Origin: an uncultured Hoeflea sp.
GTDB taxonomy: Bacteria; Pseudomonadota; Alphaproteobacteria; Rhizobiales; Rhizobiaceae
Direction: 5' to 3'
DNA: 64,000 nucleotides
Assembly (NCBI RefSeq): GCF_947501405.1
Contig: NZ_CANMVK010000003.1
Span: forward strand, 124,001 to 188,000
The notes beneath the pieces were generated by a model. The model ran no database searches. It worked only from the letters and a program-made list of their open reading frames with translations, and had not been told where the DNA came from. Made by a program: the position numbers and the translations under genes. Shown piece after piece: positions 30,525-40,201 of this stretch; the stretch's first letter is position 1, and each line of letters opens with the position of its first letter.

Positions 30525-30738
30525 TTGTAACGGTTCTTGCGCTGTTTGCTTCGGGTCCGCGGTCCCGAAAGTGCAGGATGTTTTTTGATCGAAATCAGCG
30601 GTCTTGCGGCCATCCGATGTGGAGTTCGCGCCAACACCCCAAATTCTTTTGGGTACAGTTGCGATTTTTCAAGAATTTGCGGGTTAAATGTCAAATTCTG
30701 AACGGTCGGCCACCCAGCCGCCTTATGGGGAGCGTTTC

Positions 30739-32988
30739 ATGGGCTTAAGCCACACCATCACGCCCGTCATCCTGTGCGGCGGAGCAGGCTCACGGCTCTG
30801 GCCCATGTCGCGCGATTCCAGGCCCAAGCAGTTTCACAGTCTGATCAATGACAAGAGTTTGCTCACCAACACGCTGGAACGGGTTGGCCATCGGGGTCAG
30901 GGCTTGCGCTATCTGGCGACCCGCATCGTCGGTGGCGTTGGGTTTGAATCGTTGCTGGTCGAGCAAGGCGAGACCTGTTCGGTCGAGGTCGAGCGATATG
31001 TTCTTGAGCCACTGATCCGCGACACCGCGCCGGCCATTGCGGCATCCATCGCCGATCTGGCCGAAACCGACCCGGATCGCATGGTTCTGGTGTTGCCATC
31101 CGACCACCAGATCGAAGACCAGGCAGGGTTTTTTGACGTCATTCGCACTGGTGCCGAGGCGCTGGCGAAGCGCGGCGGCATCATGACCATCGGCATCACG
31201 CCGACCCGGCCCGAAACCCAGTATGGCTATATCGAGCGTGGCGAAGGCGATGGCCCGGTTTACGACGTGTCGCGCTTTCGCGAAAAGCCCGACCGTGAAA
31301 CCGCCGAGAGCTTTTTACAATCCGGACGGTATTTCTGGAATGGCGGCATCTTCATGTTCCGGGCCGGCGAGATGGCTCGTGAAATCGCCCGTCAGCAACC
31401 CGAGGTCTGGGCCCAGGCCCGGCAAGCGGTCGAGCGCGCCGAGGTGGCGGGCAAATGCTACCGCCTCGACCCCAAGGCCTTTGCCGACAGTCCGAAGATC
31501 TCGATCGATTATGCCGTGATGGAGAATGCGCCAAGGATCGGCGTCGTGGCCGCCCGCTTCGACTGGAACGATTTGGGGTCGTGGAATCAGTTGCATGACG
31601 GATCGCCGCTGGATGAAGCGGGCAATGCTCGGTTCGGCGACGTGCTGGCGCTCGATGTCTCCAACAGTTATCTGCGCTCTGAAGACCGGTTGCTGGCAGT
31701 GGCCGGGCTCGACAACATCATCGTTGTGTCGCAGCCTGACGCGTTGCTGATCGCCCATCGCGACAAATCGCATCTGGTCAAGGACATTGCCAACCAGGTC
31801 AAGGCCAGCGGAGAATGGCCGCCGCTGGCGGTTGCGGATTCGGGCCGACCGGTGCCCTCGCCGCGGGTGATCCGAAAATGGCTGTTCGAGATCGCGCTGC
31901 CGCTGTGGGCCAGCGTCGGTGTCGACGATGTCCATGGCGGCGTCCATGAAGCGCTCAATCATGACGGAACGCCCGCCGATCTTGGCTACAAACGGCTCAG
32001 GGTGCTGGCGCGGCAGATCTATTGTTTTGCCAATGCGCGGCTGATGGGATCGGACGCAGGCCCGCCGGAACTGCTCGAACACTGTTTCACAACGCTTGTC
32101 GAGACCGGCTGGCACAAGGATGGCGGCTGGATCCATCTGTGGAACACCGATGGATCGGTCAAGGATCCGCAACGCGACACTTACGACCAGTGTTTCGTGC
32201 TTCTGGCGCTGGCCTGGTTCTGGAAGGCGACACGGTGGCCTGAAGCGCGCCAATGGGCGGAACGCACAATCGCCTACATGGACGCCCATCAGGCCGACAA
32301 GGAGCATGGAGGGTTCTTCGAATCCAGCCTGCGGCTCGATTACCGCCGCGCCAACCCGCATATGCATTATCTCGAAGCCATGCAGGCCTGGTATGAAGTG
32401 ACCGGAGAAAGTGCCTTTCTCGACCGAGCGCAAACCTCGGTCGAATTGTTCAAGACCGTGTTTTTTGATCCTGATAGCTGGAGCGTCACCGAGCATTTCC
32501 AGCGCGACTGGTCGGTACGCACGGACAAGCCGGCACGCGTGGAACCGGGCCATCATTATGAATGGGTCTGGCTGTTGTTGCGTCAGGCGCGCTTTGCCGA
32601 TCAACCGGAGCTCAAGGAGTATTGCCGCAAGCTCTACGCCACCAGCCACGCCTTCGGGCATGCGCGCGGCACGGACGCGGTGTGCGATTCCATGGCACCG
32701 GACGGCTCGGACATGCTCGGCACGGCCCGCCTTTGGTGCCAGACCGAGGCACTGAAGGCCGGTCTGCTTGCGCGCGCGGAAGGATTGCCGGGTGACGAGA
32801 CACTGTTCATCCGCATGCTCGACGTGATCTTCAACCGCTATCTGACGGCGCCCACGCCGGGCGGCTGGTACGACCAGATCGATCCCAAAGGCCGTGTCAT
32901 TTCCAAGGACATGCCGGCCAGCACCTTCTACCATGTGTTTTGTGCGCTGGTGGAGTATCTCAGGCATGACGACATGTTTGTGTCGTAA
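30739..32988 (+). CDS. Mannose-1-phosphate guanylyltransferase / AGE-family isomerase fusion
   Basis: A 749-residue fusion. Residues 1 to about 350 are a GDP-mannose pyrophosphorylase (VILCGGAGSRLWPMSRDSRP, LPSDHQIED, RFREKPD, FDWNDLGSWNQL). Residues about 375-749 are an N-acylglucosamine 2-epimerase (AGE)-fold alpha/alpha barrel (GWHKDGGWIHLWNTDG, HYLEAMQAWYEVTGE, EPGHHYEWVWLLL), a fold also used by mannose-6-phosphate isomerases. Together with the next gene it can take fructose-6-phosphate to GDP-mannose. The usual ManC C-terminal cupin isomerase is replaced by the AGE domain. The ATG at 30739 follows GGGGAG; the frame extends to 30688 without a good ribosome site. Confidence 0.88.
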   Translation: MGLSHTITPVILCGGAGSRLWPMSRDSRPKQFHSLINDKSLLTNTLERVGHRGQGLRYLATRIVGGVGFESLLVEQGETCSVEVERYVLEPLIRDTAPAIAASIADLAETDPDRMVLVLPSDHQIEDQAGFFDVIRTGAEALAKRGGIMTIGITPTRPETQYGYIERGEGDGPVYDVSRFREKPDRETAESFLQSGRYFWNGGIFMFRAGEMAREIARQQPEVWAQARQAVERAEVAGKCYRLDPKAFADSPKISIDYAVMENAPRIGVVAARFDWNDLGSWNQLHDGSPLDEAGNARFGDVLALDVSNSYLRSEDRLLAVAGLDNIIVVSQPDALLIAHRDKSHLVKDIANQVKASGEWPPLAVADSGRPVPSPRVIRKWLFEIALPLWASVGVDDVHGGVHEALNHDGTPADLGYKRLRVLARQIYCFANARLMGSDAGPPELLEHCFTTLVETGWHKDGGWIHLWNTDGSVKDPQRDTYDQCFVLLALAWFWKATRWPEARQWAERTIAYMDAHQADKEHGGFFESSLRLDYRRANPHMHYLEAMQAWYEVTGESAFLDRAQTSVELFKTVFFDPDSWSVTEHFQRDWSVRTDKPARVEPGHHYEWVWLLLRQARFADQPELKEYCRKLYATSHAFGHARGTDAVCDSMAPDGSDMLGTARLWCQTEALKAGLLARAEGLPGDETLFIRMLDVIFNRYLTAPTPGGWYDQIDPKGRVISKDMPASTFYHVFCALVEYLRHDDMFVS

Positions 32989-33049
32989 CCCGCAGCGCGG
33001 GCGGAACCGGTTTCCACCGGTGCATGGATGAACCCGGGAAGGCGATGAC

Positions 33050-34468
33050 ATGGCGGCAAAATTCGGCACCAGCGGTCTGCGCGGTCTGGTTGGCGACCTG
33101 ACCGACGGCACCGCCGCCGCTCACGCGCGCGCCTTTGCCCGCCATCTCAAATCATCGGCGTTGGCCGAAAACGGGTCGCCGGTCTATATCGCCCGTGACA
33201 TGCGCGCCTCCAGCCCCGACATTGCAGCCCAGTGCGCTGCGGCTCTGGCGGCGGAAGACCTGATCCCGGTCGATTGCGGCGTCATTCCGACCCCGGCGCT
33301 CGCCCTTTACGCCATGGGCAAGGGCGCTGCCGCGCTGATGGTCACCGGCTCGCACATCCCGGATGACCGCAATGGGGTGAAATTCTACCGTCCCGACGGA
33401 GAGATCGACAAGAACGACGAAGCCGCAATTTCGGCGCTGGCCGCGCAGCCCAGCGCAACGACCAACCCTTTGCCCAATGCGATTGCCAACGAGGCCGCAC
33501 AGGCGCTTTCCGGTTTTATCGCCCGGTATCGCGGATTTGCGCCGGACCGCGGTTTCTCGGGCTTGCGCATCGGGCTTTACGAACACAGTTCGGCTGCCAG
33601 CGACGCGCTGGCGATGGTCCTTGAGGAGGCCGGGGCGGAGGTCACGCGCCTGGGAAAATCCCAAGCTTTTGTTCCGGTCGACACCGAGGCGGTCTCCGGG
33701 GAAACCCGAAGCCTCGCTTCCGGCTGGGTGCGGGAGCATCGGCTCGACGGGCTGGTGTCCGCCGATGGCGATGGCGACCGGCCGCTGGTAGTTGACGAGA
33801 CCGGATCAGTCATACGCGGTGACGCGCTGGGATTGATGGTTGCCCGGCATCTCAATGCAGATGCCGTGGTGACGCCGGTGACCTCAAATTCCGGTATCGA
33901 GCAACACTGCGACGCCGATGTCACACGAACCCGTGTGGGCTCACCCTTTGTCATCGCGGGCATGCAAGCAGCCCTTAAGGACCGGCGGCGCCGGGTGATC
34001 GGGTTCGAGGCCAATGGCGGTGTTTTGACCGGCAATCCGATCAACTCAGGCGCGGCGATGCTGGAAGCCCTGCCCACGCGCGACAGTGTGCTTCCGATCC
34101 TGTGCGCATTTGCAGCGGCCCGGGCGCAAGGCCAGAGCCTGTCGACACATGTGGCAAGCCTGGACCTGCCGGTTGCGGCCAGCGACCGGATCGAGAATTT
34201 TCCAACATCCCGAAGTCAGGCGCTGGTTGTCCGGCTGTCGGGAGATGAGACCGCCTGCGCGGCGTTCTTCGCCGAAATCGGCGAAGTGGCGTCGATTGAT
34301 CGCACCGACGGGCTGCGGGTGACGCTCGGCGATGGACGGATTGTGCATTTGAGACCATCGGGGAACGCACCGGAGATGCGGGTCTACAGCGAAGCCACCG
34401 ACGAGGCCGCGGCACAAGTCCTTATCGAGGACACAATGGCTCTGATAAAGAGCACCGCCGAGGCCTGA
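33050..34468 (+). CDS. Phosphomannomutase/phosphoglucomutase family
   Basis: A 472-residue alpha-D-phosphohexomutase. FGTSGLRGLVGDLTDG is the N-terminal sugar-phosphate motif, VTGSHIPDDRNGVKFY holds the phosphoserine (Ser in TGSHIP), DGDGDRPLVVD is the metal loop, and GFEANGGV and RPSGNAPEMRVYSEA are the sugar and phosphate loops. It begins 61 bases after the ManC-AGE fusion and most likely converts mannose-6-phosphate to mannose-1-phosphate for it. Some family members use other hexosamines, but the context favours mannose. Confidence 0.9.
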   Translation: MAAKFGTSGLRGLVGDLTDGTAAAHARAFARHLKSSALAENGSPVYIARDMRASSPDIAAQCAAALAAEDLIPVDCGVIPTPALALYAMGKGAAALMVTGSHIPDDRNGVKFYRPDGEIDKNDEAAISALAAQPSATTNPLPNAIANEAAQALSGFIARYRGFAPDRGFSGLRIGLYEHSSAASDALAMVLEEAGAEVTRLGKSQAFVPVDTEAVSGETRSLASGWVREHRLDGLVSADGDGDRPLVVDETGSVIRGDALGLMVARHLNADAVVTPVTSNSGIEQHCDADVTRTRVGSPFVIAGMQAALKDRRRRVIGFEANGGVLTGNPINSGAAMLEALPTRDSVLPILCAFAAARAQGQSLSTHVASLDLPVAASDRIENFPTSRSQALVVRLSGDETACAAFFAEIGEVASIDRTDGLRVTLGDGRIVHLRPSGNAPEMRVYSEATDEAAAQVLIEDTMALIKSTAEA

Positions 34469-34516
34469 ACGCCGGAGCAATCCACGCCGCAACACCCCGT
34501 CCAGGCAGTCACCACC

Positions 34517-35122
34517 TCAAAAAGCCGTGCGAGCGCGAATGGCAGCAGCCAGCGTGCCTTCGTCGAGATAGTCAAGTTCTCCGCCAACCGGCACGCCGTG
34601 GGCAAGCCGGGTGACCTTGAGATCGAATCCGGACAGTTGCTCGGTGATATAATGGGCCGTGGTCTGGCCTTCGACCGTGGCGTTGACCGCAATCAGGATT
34701 TCGCGCACGCCACCACCGGCGACGCGGTCGACAAGACCCGAGATCGACAGATCATCAGGCCCCACGCCATCAAGCGGCGACAGCGTGCCGCCGAGCACGT
34801 GATAGCCGGCATTCATCGCCGCGGCGCGCTCGAGCGCCCAGAGATCGGCGACATCCTCGACCACGATAATCACACCCTGATCGCGACTGGGATCGGTGCA
34901 AACAGCGCAGGGATCAGAGGTGTCGGCATTGCCGCAGGTCGAACAGATGCGCACCTTTTCATGGGCTTCATTGATGGCCAGCGCCAGTGGCCCCATCAAC
35001 TGATCTTTCTTCTTGATCAGGTGCAGCGCGGCGCGGCGCGCAGATCGCGGCCCCAGCCCCGGCACACGGGCAAGCAACTGGATCAGCCGTTCAATTTCCG
35101 GCCCGGTCACGCGCTTTTGCAT
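34517..35122 (-). CDS. recR: Recombination protein RecR
   Basis: A 201-residue DNA-repair protein that works with RecO and RecF to load RecA on gapped DNA. The helix-hairpin-helix [20 protein letters not shown], the zinc finger [16 protein letters not shown], and the Toprim motif [16 protein letters not shown] are present, and the C-terminus ends in the usual [15 protein letters not shown] segment. It is the last gene of the dnaX-ybaB-recR operon, starting 28 bases after ybaB. Confidence 0.96.
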   Translation of the reverse strand: MQKRVTGPEIERLIQLLARVPGLGPRSARRAALHLIKKKDQLMGPLALAINEAHEKVRICSTCGNADTSDPCAVCTDPSRDQGVIIVVEDVADLWALERAAAMNAGYHVLGGTLSPLDGVGPDDLSISGLVDRVAGGGVREILIAVNATVEGQTTAHYITEQLSGFDLKVTRLAHGVPVGGELDYLDEGTLAAAIRARTAF

Positions 35123-35150
35123 TGAATTTCCAGTGTTTCCTGACGGATCT

Positions 35151-35474
35151 TTAGAAGGGAAGCTTCATGCCAGGTGGAATTGGCAAGCCGGCTGTCAGTT
35201 CCTTTGTGCGTTCCGCCATCAGGGTCTCGACCTTGGACTTGGCGTCATTGTGGGCGGCGACAATCAGATCCTCAAGGATTTCGACATCGTCCTCCTTGAA
35301 CATCGACGAATCGATGGACAGGCCCAGCATCTGGCCCTTGCCCGACAGGCGCACCTTGACCATGCCGCCGCCGGAAACGCCCTCGCATTCCAGAGCCGCC
35401 ACTTCCTCCTGCATGCGCTCCATCTTGCCCTGCATGTCCTTGAGTTTACCCATCATGCCCATGATGTCCTTCAT
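35151..35474 (-). CDS. YbaB/EbfC nucleoid-associated protein
   Basis: A 107-residue DNA-binding protein. The N-terminal helix [20 protein letters not shown], then [20 protein letters not shown] and [20 protein letters not shown] are the family pattern; it should form a dimer that binds DNA. It lies between dnaX and recR, the conserved order. The start is preceded by AAAAGGAGA. Confidence 0.95.
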   Translation of the reverse strand: MKDIMGMMGKLKDMQGKMERMQEEVAALECEGVSGGGMVKVRLSGKGQMLGLSIDSSMFKEDDVEILEDLIVAAHNDAKSKVETLMAERTKELTAGLPIPPGMKLPF

Positions 35475-35534
35475 CGGCGTCTCCTTTTCGGTTTGTTAAA
35501 GCCCGGTCCGGCCGTATGGCGGCCGATGGCGGGT

Positions 35535-37418
35535 CTAGTCTGATTGGTCGTCCGGATCGAGCTCCGCAGGAAGAATGTCCCCATCTTCGCTGGGCGACAG
35601 TGCCGTCTGTTGAAGCACGTCATCGACAGCGGTGATGCGCACATCGGTAATCCGCGCACCGGGAAACCGCGATAAAATGGCCGCGATATCAGGGTCCTGA
35701 CGGGCGTCGCTGACCAGCGCGTCACGCTTGGCGATCTCCCGTTCAGCCAGCGTCGGCTCACCCTCTTCGCGGCTGAGCGCCACGGTCCATTTGGCGCCGG
35801 TCCAGTCGCCCAGTTTCTTGATCAGTTCGCCGGGAAGGCTGGGGCTGGCGTCGGGTGCAAGATTGATTTCAAGCCGGCCGGGCTCAATCCGCACCAGCCG
35901 GACACCGGTGCGGATTTGTACCTTCATGGCGATATCGCGATGGTTTTCCGCCAAAGCCACCAAGTCCTCGAGCGACCCTACAGCCACGTCGGGCCCGGGC
36001 TCGGATGCCGCTGCGGGCGCCGTCGGTTCAGCAGAATGGGCCAGCCGCATCGAAGGCTTGGCGCCACCGCCCTGGGGCGGCATCCGCTCGCCCACGGCGC
36101 GCGGCATTGCCTGAGATGATCCACCAGAACGGCCACCAGCGGCAGCACCGGAGGGGCCGCCTGAGGGGGTGCCGGGTGCATGACCCTGGGCTGCGGAGGA
36201 CTGATCTGCGGCCGGCGCCGACGTGCCTTCACGGTTTTGCAGCGCCTTAACCGCATCCTCCGGCGAGGGCAGGCTCGCGGCATGGGCGATGCGAATCAAC
36301 GCCATTTCGGCGGCCGCGGCGGGACGCGAAGCACTGTCGGTCTCGGAGATGCCTTTGAGCAGCATCTGCCAGGTCCGTGACAGCACCACGGTCGACAAAC
36401 TGCCAGCGAATTCCGTGCCGCGGCTGCGCTCGGTTTCTGTCAGCGACGGGTCCTGAGCGGCTTCGGGCACGAATTTGAGCCGGGTGACGAGATGGGTGAA
36501 ATCGGCGAGATCGGTGAGCACCACCGGCGGGCTGGCGCCCGAATCATACTGGTCGCGAAATCCGGCGAGCGCGGCGGCGACATCGCCCTGCATCAACGAA
36601 CCGAACAGCTCTACCACGCGCGAGCGATCAGCCAGGCCCAGCATCGACCGCACCGCCTCGGCGTCGACCTCGCCGCCGCCATGGGCGATCGCCTGATCGA
36701 GCAGCGACAGACCATCGCGCACCGAACCTTCCGCGGCGCGGGCGATCATCGACAGCGATTCAGCGTCAATCGCGATGCCTTCCTGCTCGGCGACATGTTT
36801 GAAATGCCCGGCCAACGCGCCGGACTCGATGCGTCTGAGGTCAAAGCGCTGGCAACGCGACAGCACGGTGATCGGCACCTTGCGGATTTCCGTGGTGGCG
36901 AAGATGAATTTCACATGCGCCGGCGGCTCCTCCAGGGTCTTTAGGAGCCCGTTGAAAGCCTGGGTCGACAGCATGTGAACTTCGTCGATGATGTAGACCT
37001 TGTAGCGCGCGGACACCGGGCGGTATCGCACCTGTTCGATGATCTCGCGGATATCATCGATGCCGGTGTGGGAAGCGGCATCCATTTCGATCACATCAAC
37101 ATGGCGGCCTTCCATGATCGCTGGACAATGCTCGCCCGGAGTGGTCAGATCGATGGTCGGCTGGTCTATCTCGGCGGTCTGGTAATTGAGCGCCCGCGCC
37201 AGGATCCGTGCGGTGGTGGTTTTGCCGACACCGCGCACTCCGGTCAGCATCCAGGCCTGGGCGATACGCCCGGTTGCGAATGCGTTGGTTAGAGTCCGGA
37301 CCATCGGCTCCTGGCCGATCAGATCGGTGAAATCCCTGGGCCGGTATTTGCGCGCCAGCACGCGATAGGCGGGTTTTTCCGTGGCCGGAGAGGGAGTGGC
37401 GCCTGTCGTGTCGTCCAT
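35535..37418 (-). CDS. dnaX: DNA polymerase III subunit gamma/tau
   Basis: A 627-residue clamp-loader ATPase. RPRDFTDLIGQEPMVRTL, Walker A GVRGVGKTTTARILA, VYIIDEVHMLSTQAFNGLLK (Walker B and sensor region) and the SRC motif LSRCQRFDLRR are clear. The middle is a low-complexity Pro/Gly/Ala/Ser linker (about 395-470), followed by the tau-specific C-terminus. Only one Cys (GEHC) is left of the four zinc-binding cysteines of E. coli DnaX, as I recall from other rhizobial sequences. It follows the 4.5S RNA gene and precedes ybaB. Confidence 0.95.
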   Translation of the reverse strand: MDDTTGATPSPATEKPAYRVLARKYRPRDFTDLIGQEPMVRTLTNAFATGRIAQAWMLTGVRGVGKTTTARILARALNYQTAEIDQPTIDLTTPGEHCPAIMEGRHVDVIEMDAASHTGIDDIREIIEQVRYRPVSARYKVYIIDEVHMLSTQAFNGLLKTLEEPPAHVKFIFATTEIRKVPITVLSRCQRFDLRRIESGALAGHFKHVAEQEGIAIDAESLSMIARAAEGSVRDGLSLLDQAIAHGGGEVDAEAVRSMLGLADRSRVVELFGSLMQGDVAAALAGFRDQYDSGASPPVVLTDLADFTHLVTRLKFVPEAAQDPSLTETERSRGTEFAGSLSTVVLSRTWQMLLKGISETDSASRPAAAAEMALIRIAHAASLPSPEDAVKALQNREGTSAPAADQSSAAQGHAPGTPSGGPSGAAAGGRSGGSSQAMPRAVGERMPPQGGGAKPSMRLAHSAEPTAPAAASEPGPDVAVGSLEDLVALAENHRDIAMKVQIRTGVRLVRIEPGRLEINLAPDASPSLPGELIKKLGDWTGAKWTVALSREEGEPTLAEREIAKRDALVSDARQDPDIAAILSRFPGARITDVRITAVDDVLQQTALSPSEDGDILPAELDPDDQSD

Positions 37419-37629
37419 GGTTTTCCTGCCGCCCTGGCGCTGGCCCGGTTTGTTTCCCTGCCGCTCCGGTACAGCGGCTCACCCGTCCGGCACGGCGACC
37501 GCGACAGCCTTGCACGGACCTCGCGAACGAACTTCGCACCCTGGCCCGGCCGGGTCAATGACGCGGTCCTTGATCCGGGCCTCAATCCAGGTTGGAGCCG
37601 GATATCAGCCGGGCGCGGGCGAAGAGGGT

Positions 37630-37725
37630 GGGAGGCTGGCACGGTGACCCGTGCCGGGCTCGTTAGGGCTGCTTCCTTCCGGACCTGACCCGGTTGGCGA
37701 GTGGCTCGTCCACCACCAACCTCCC
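37630..37725 (-). ncRNA. ffs: Signal recognition particle RNA, small bacterial type (4.5S)
   Basis: On the minus strand the RNA begins GGGAGGTTGGTGGTGGACG and ends with the pairing CAGCCTCCC. The conserved domain IV is intact: GGTCAGGTCCGGAAGGAAGC with the GGAA tetraloop, then AGCC. The length of about 96 bases is standard. It lies upstream of dnaX on the same strand, the usual order. Confidence 0.93.
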
Positions 37726-37732
37726 GAGGTCA

Positions 37733-37761
37733 CATATCGTCAATCGTCCGTTCAAAAGCAA
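37733..37761 (-). promoter_or_regulatory. Candidate promoter of the 4.5S RNA
   Basis: On the minus strand TTGCTT (37756-37761) and GATATG (37733-37738) are 17 bases apart, and transcription would begin at or just before the first base of the RNA. Boxes are imperfect but position is ideal. Confidence 0.5.
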
Positions 37762-37818
37762 GCCAGAACGGTAAAAAACTGCTAGCATGACCTCCGAACT
37801 TGCGGGACCGGACCAATC

Positions 37819-38223
37819 ATGGCCAATTTCACCCTTGATCCGCGGCTTGCCCGCGACACCACCTTGTTGACGCGGTTGGGGTTGTGTGAACTCAGGCTGA
37901 TGCAGGATTGCCGCTGGCCCTGGATCCTGCTGGTGCCGCAGCGCGATGACATTGTCGAGATTTTCGACATGACGCCGCTGGACCAGACCATGCTGACCTT
38001 TGAAACCGCGATCACCGCCAAGGCGCTCAAGCAGGCAAGCGGCTGCGAGAAGGTCAATGTCGGCGCGCTTGGCAATCAGGTTCGGCAGTTCCACCTGCAC
38101 ATCATTGGGCGCAATTCAGGCGATCCGGCCTGGCCCGGACCTGTCTGGGGTCATGGTCAGGCCGAGAGCTGGAATGAGGCGGATCGCTCGGCATTTACTG
38201 AAAGGCTTTTGGCAGCCCTTTAG
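37819..38223 (+). CDS. HIT-domain protein with modified triad
   Basis: A 134-residue histidine-triad family protein, a class of nucleotidyl hydrolases or transferases. The motif reads Q90-FHLHII, so the first His of HxHxHxx is Gln while the other two (His92, His94) are kept; this form is common in an alphaproteobacterial subgroup that also has DPRLARDT at the start and DPAWPGPVWG near the end, both seen here. The middle His is the nucleophile in the family, so activity is possible. The substrate is unknown. Confidence 0.85.
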   Translation: MANFTLDPRLARDTTLLTRLGLCELRLMQDCRWPWILLVPQRDDIVEIFDMTPLDQTMLTFETAITAKALKQASGCEKVNVGALGNQVRQFHLHIIGRNSGDPAWPGPVWGHGQAESWNEADRSAFTERLLAAL

Positions 38224-38325
38224 ACGGCCGCTGTTTTCTGTATGATGGTGGGACCTTGCTCCCGGCATCCGCCGGCGGGCTTCCCCGCGCCAAAGTCACG
38301 CTCCGAGAAAGCCCTCATTCCGTCC

Positions 38326-39288
38326 ATGCCGTTTTCCCTGTTTGATCACACCGCGCCCCATGCCGAGGCGAGCCGGCTTGTGGCGTTTGCCAACAGCCGG
38401 CTCGACCGCCGCTCGGAGCATCGCAACGAACATGAACTCGGCGATGCGCTGAATGATGAGAACACGAGGTACTTTGCTATTGCCGAGGGCCGGCTTGCCA
38501 TGGGGATTGCCAGCGGGGCGCCGCAAGGCCTGCTTTCCAAGTCCGATCTGGAGGTCATGCAGCCAAATTATGGCGACGCGATCCTGATCGGCTGGACCGA
38601 GGACCAGGCACCGCGGGTGGCGGTTCCCGTGGAGATCTCGGTGGACACGTTGCCACAGACCTACAAGGCAATCGACGCGCGCTCGATCTATCGACAGGTG
38701 CTGATGGACGAAGAGACGCTGGGTGCCTATGCGTTGGCCAACAGTCTCGTCGTCTGGGCTCTGGCCAACCGCTATTGCGGCGCCTGTGGCGGGCCGATGA
38801 CGCCCGAGGCGGGCGGCTACCGGCGAAAATGCCGGGCCTGCGGGCACACCACGTTTCCGCGCACCGACCCGGTGGCGATCATGCTGGCGGTCGACGAGGC
38901 CCGCGACCGCTGCCTGCTGGGGCGCAGCCCGCATTTTCCGCCGGGCATGTATTCCTGCCTGGCCGGCTTTATCGAGCCCGGCGAAACCATGGAGGACGCG
39001 GTGCGGCGCGAAACGCTGGAGGAATCGGGCATTCACATCGGCCGGGTGCGCTATCACGCCAGCCAGCCCTGGCCGATGCCGCATTCGCTGATGATCGGCG
39101 TTTATGCCGAAGCCAAAAGCCTCGAGATCGACCGCGACACCGCGGAACTGGAAGATTGCCGCTGGTTCGACCGCGAGGAGACCGCCAGGATGCTGGCAAC
39201 CGCGCTTGGCGAGGCCGAAGCGCTGGCGCCGCCCGCGGGTGCGATCGCCCACCGGCTGATGCGCGACTGGCTCGACTGGAAGACCTGA
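38326..39288 (+). CDS. nudC: NAD(H) pyrophosphatase NudC
   Basis: A 320-residue NUDIX enzyme that cleaves NAD(H) and can remove NAD caps from RNA. The zinc ribbon is CGACGG with CRACGHTTFPRTDP; the NUDIX box is GFIEPGETMEDAVRRETLEE; and the NudC-specific motif SQPWPMPHSLM follows. I start at the ATG 38326 (MPFSLFDH); the frame runs back to 38242 but that part has no similarity to the family. The ribosome site is weak. Confidence 0.93.
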   Translation: MPFSLFDHTAPHAEASRLVAFANSRLDRRSEHRNEHELGDALNDENTRYFAIAEGRLAMGIASGAPQGLLSKSDLEVMQPNYGDAILIGWTEDQAPRVAVPVEISVDTLPQTYKAIDARSIYRQVLMDEETLGAYALANSLVVWALANRYCGACGGPMTPEAGGYRRKCRACGHTTFPRTDPVAIMLAVDEARDRCLLGRSPHFPPGMYSCLAGFIEPGETMEDAVRRETLEESGIHIGRVRYHASQPWPMPHSLMIGVYAEAKSLEIDRDTAELEDCRWFDREETARMLATALGEAEALAPPAGAIAHRLMRDWLDWKT

Positions 39289-39296
39289 CCCCCGCG

Positions 39297-40172
39297 TCAG
39301 TCGTCGATGATCGAGCCGTTTTGCGACAGCCGGAAGGGGTGGGCCGGATAGACCCCCAGAATCCGCAGTTCCTTTGAGAAAAATCCGAGTTCTTCAAGCG
39401 CGCGGGCGACCGGCGCCTCATCGGGATGACCCTGGATATCAGCGTAAAACTGGGTGGCGAAGAATTTGCCCCCGAGCTGGTAGCTTTCCAGCTTGGTCAT
39501 GTTGACGCCGTTGGTGGCGAAGCCGCCCATCGCCTTGTAGAGCGCTGCAGGAATGTTGCGCACCCGGAACACGAAGGTGGTGACAACCACTTCATCGGCC
39601 ACCGGGCGCGATGGTGTATCCGCCTTGCGCGAAAGAACCACGAACCGGGTGACATTGGTTTCGGTATCCTCGACATTTTCGGCCAGCACTTCGAGCCCGT
39701 AGAGTTCAGCCGCCAGACTGGGCGCGAAGGCCGCCATGGTCACATCACCGCTTTCAGAGACAAGTTTCGCGGCGCCGGCGGTGTCGCCCGCAACCACGGC
39801 CTTCCAGCCGTTGGCACGGACAATCTTGCGGCATTGGCCAAGCGCGTGAATGTGGCTGTGGACGGTCTTGATGCCGGACAGTTTTGCGCCGGGCAGCGCC
39901 ATCAGCTGGAAGTGGATCGGCATGAAATACTCGCCGATGATGTGCAGCTTGGATTCGGGCAACAGATGATGGATATCGGCCACCCGGCCAGCGATGGTGT
40001 TTTCGATCGGGATCATCGCCAGATCCGCCTCGCCCTGGGCCAATGCATTGAATGCATCCTCGAATGTTGCGCAAGGCAGCGGATCCATGTCCGGATACAT
40101 GTCGCGGCAGGCCATGTCGGAGTTGGCGCCAAACTCGCCCTGGAAGGCGATGCGATTGGTGGAATAGGTCAT
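39297..40172 (-). CDS. pheA: Prephenate dehydratase
   Basis: A 291-residue enzyme converting prephenate to phenylpyruvate for phenylalanine. The two-lobed catalytic domain has IAFQGEFGANSD, IPIENTIAGRV, and the TRF motif in ETNVTRFVVLS. An ACT regulatory domain follows (about 200-285); its usual Phe-binding ESRP reads ESYQ, a variant seen in alphaproteobacteria. The ATG at 40172 is preferred over a TTG at 40205 that overlaps kdsB. It follows kdsB on the same strand after 29 bases. Confidence 0.93.
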   Translation of the reverse strand: MTYSTNRIAFQGEFGANSDMACRDMYPDMDPLPCATFEDAFNALAQGEADLAMIPIENTIAGRVADIHHLLPESKLHIIGEYFMPIHFQLMALPGAKLSGIKTVHSHIHALGQCRKIVRANGWKAVVAGDTAGAAKLVSESGDVTMAAFAPSLAAELYGLEVLAENVEDTETNVTRFVVLSRKADTPSRPVADEVVVTTFVFRVRNIPAALYKAMGGFATNGVNMTKLESYQLGGKFFATQFYADIQGHPDEAPVARALEELGFFSKELRILGVYPAHPFRLSQNGSIIDD

Positions 40173-40201
40173 CAGGAGTTCCGTTAGAATGTCGGCGTGG
40201 C

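Noticed and set aside
31315-33111. 598-codon minus-strand open frame opposite the ManC-AGE fusion
   Set aside because: Antisense of a gene with clear domains; composition rich in Arg/His/Pro, typical of a shadow frame.
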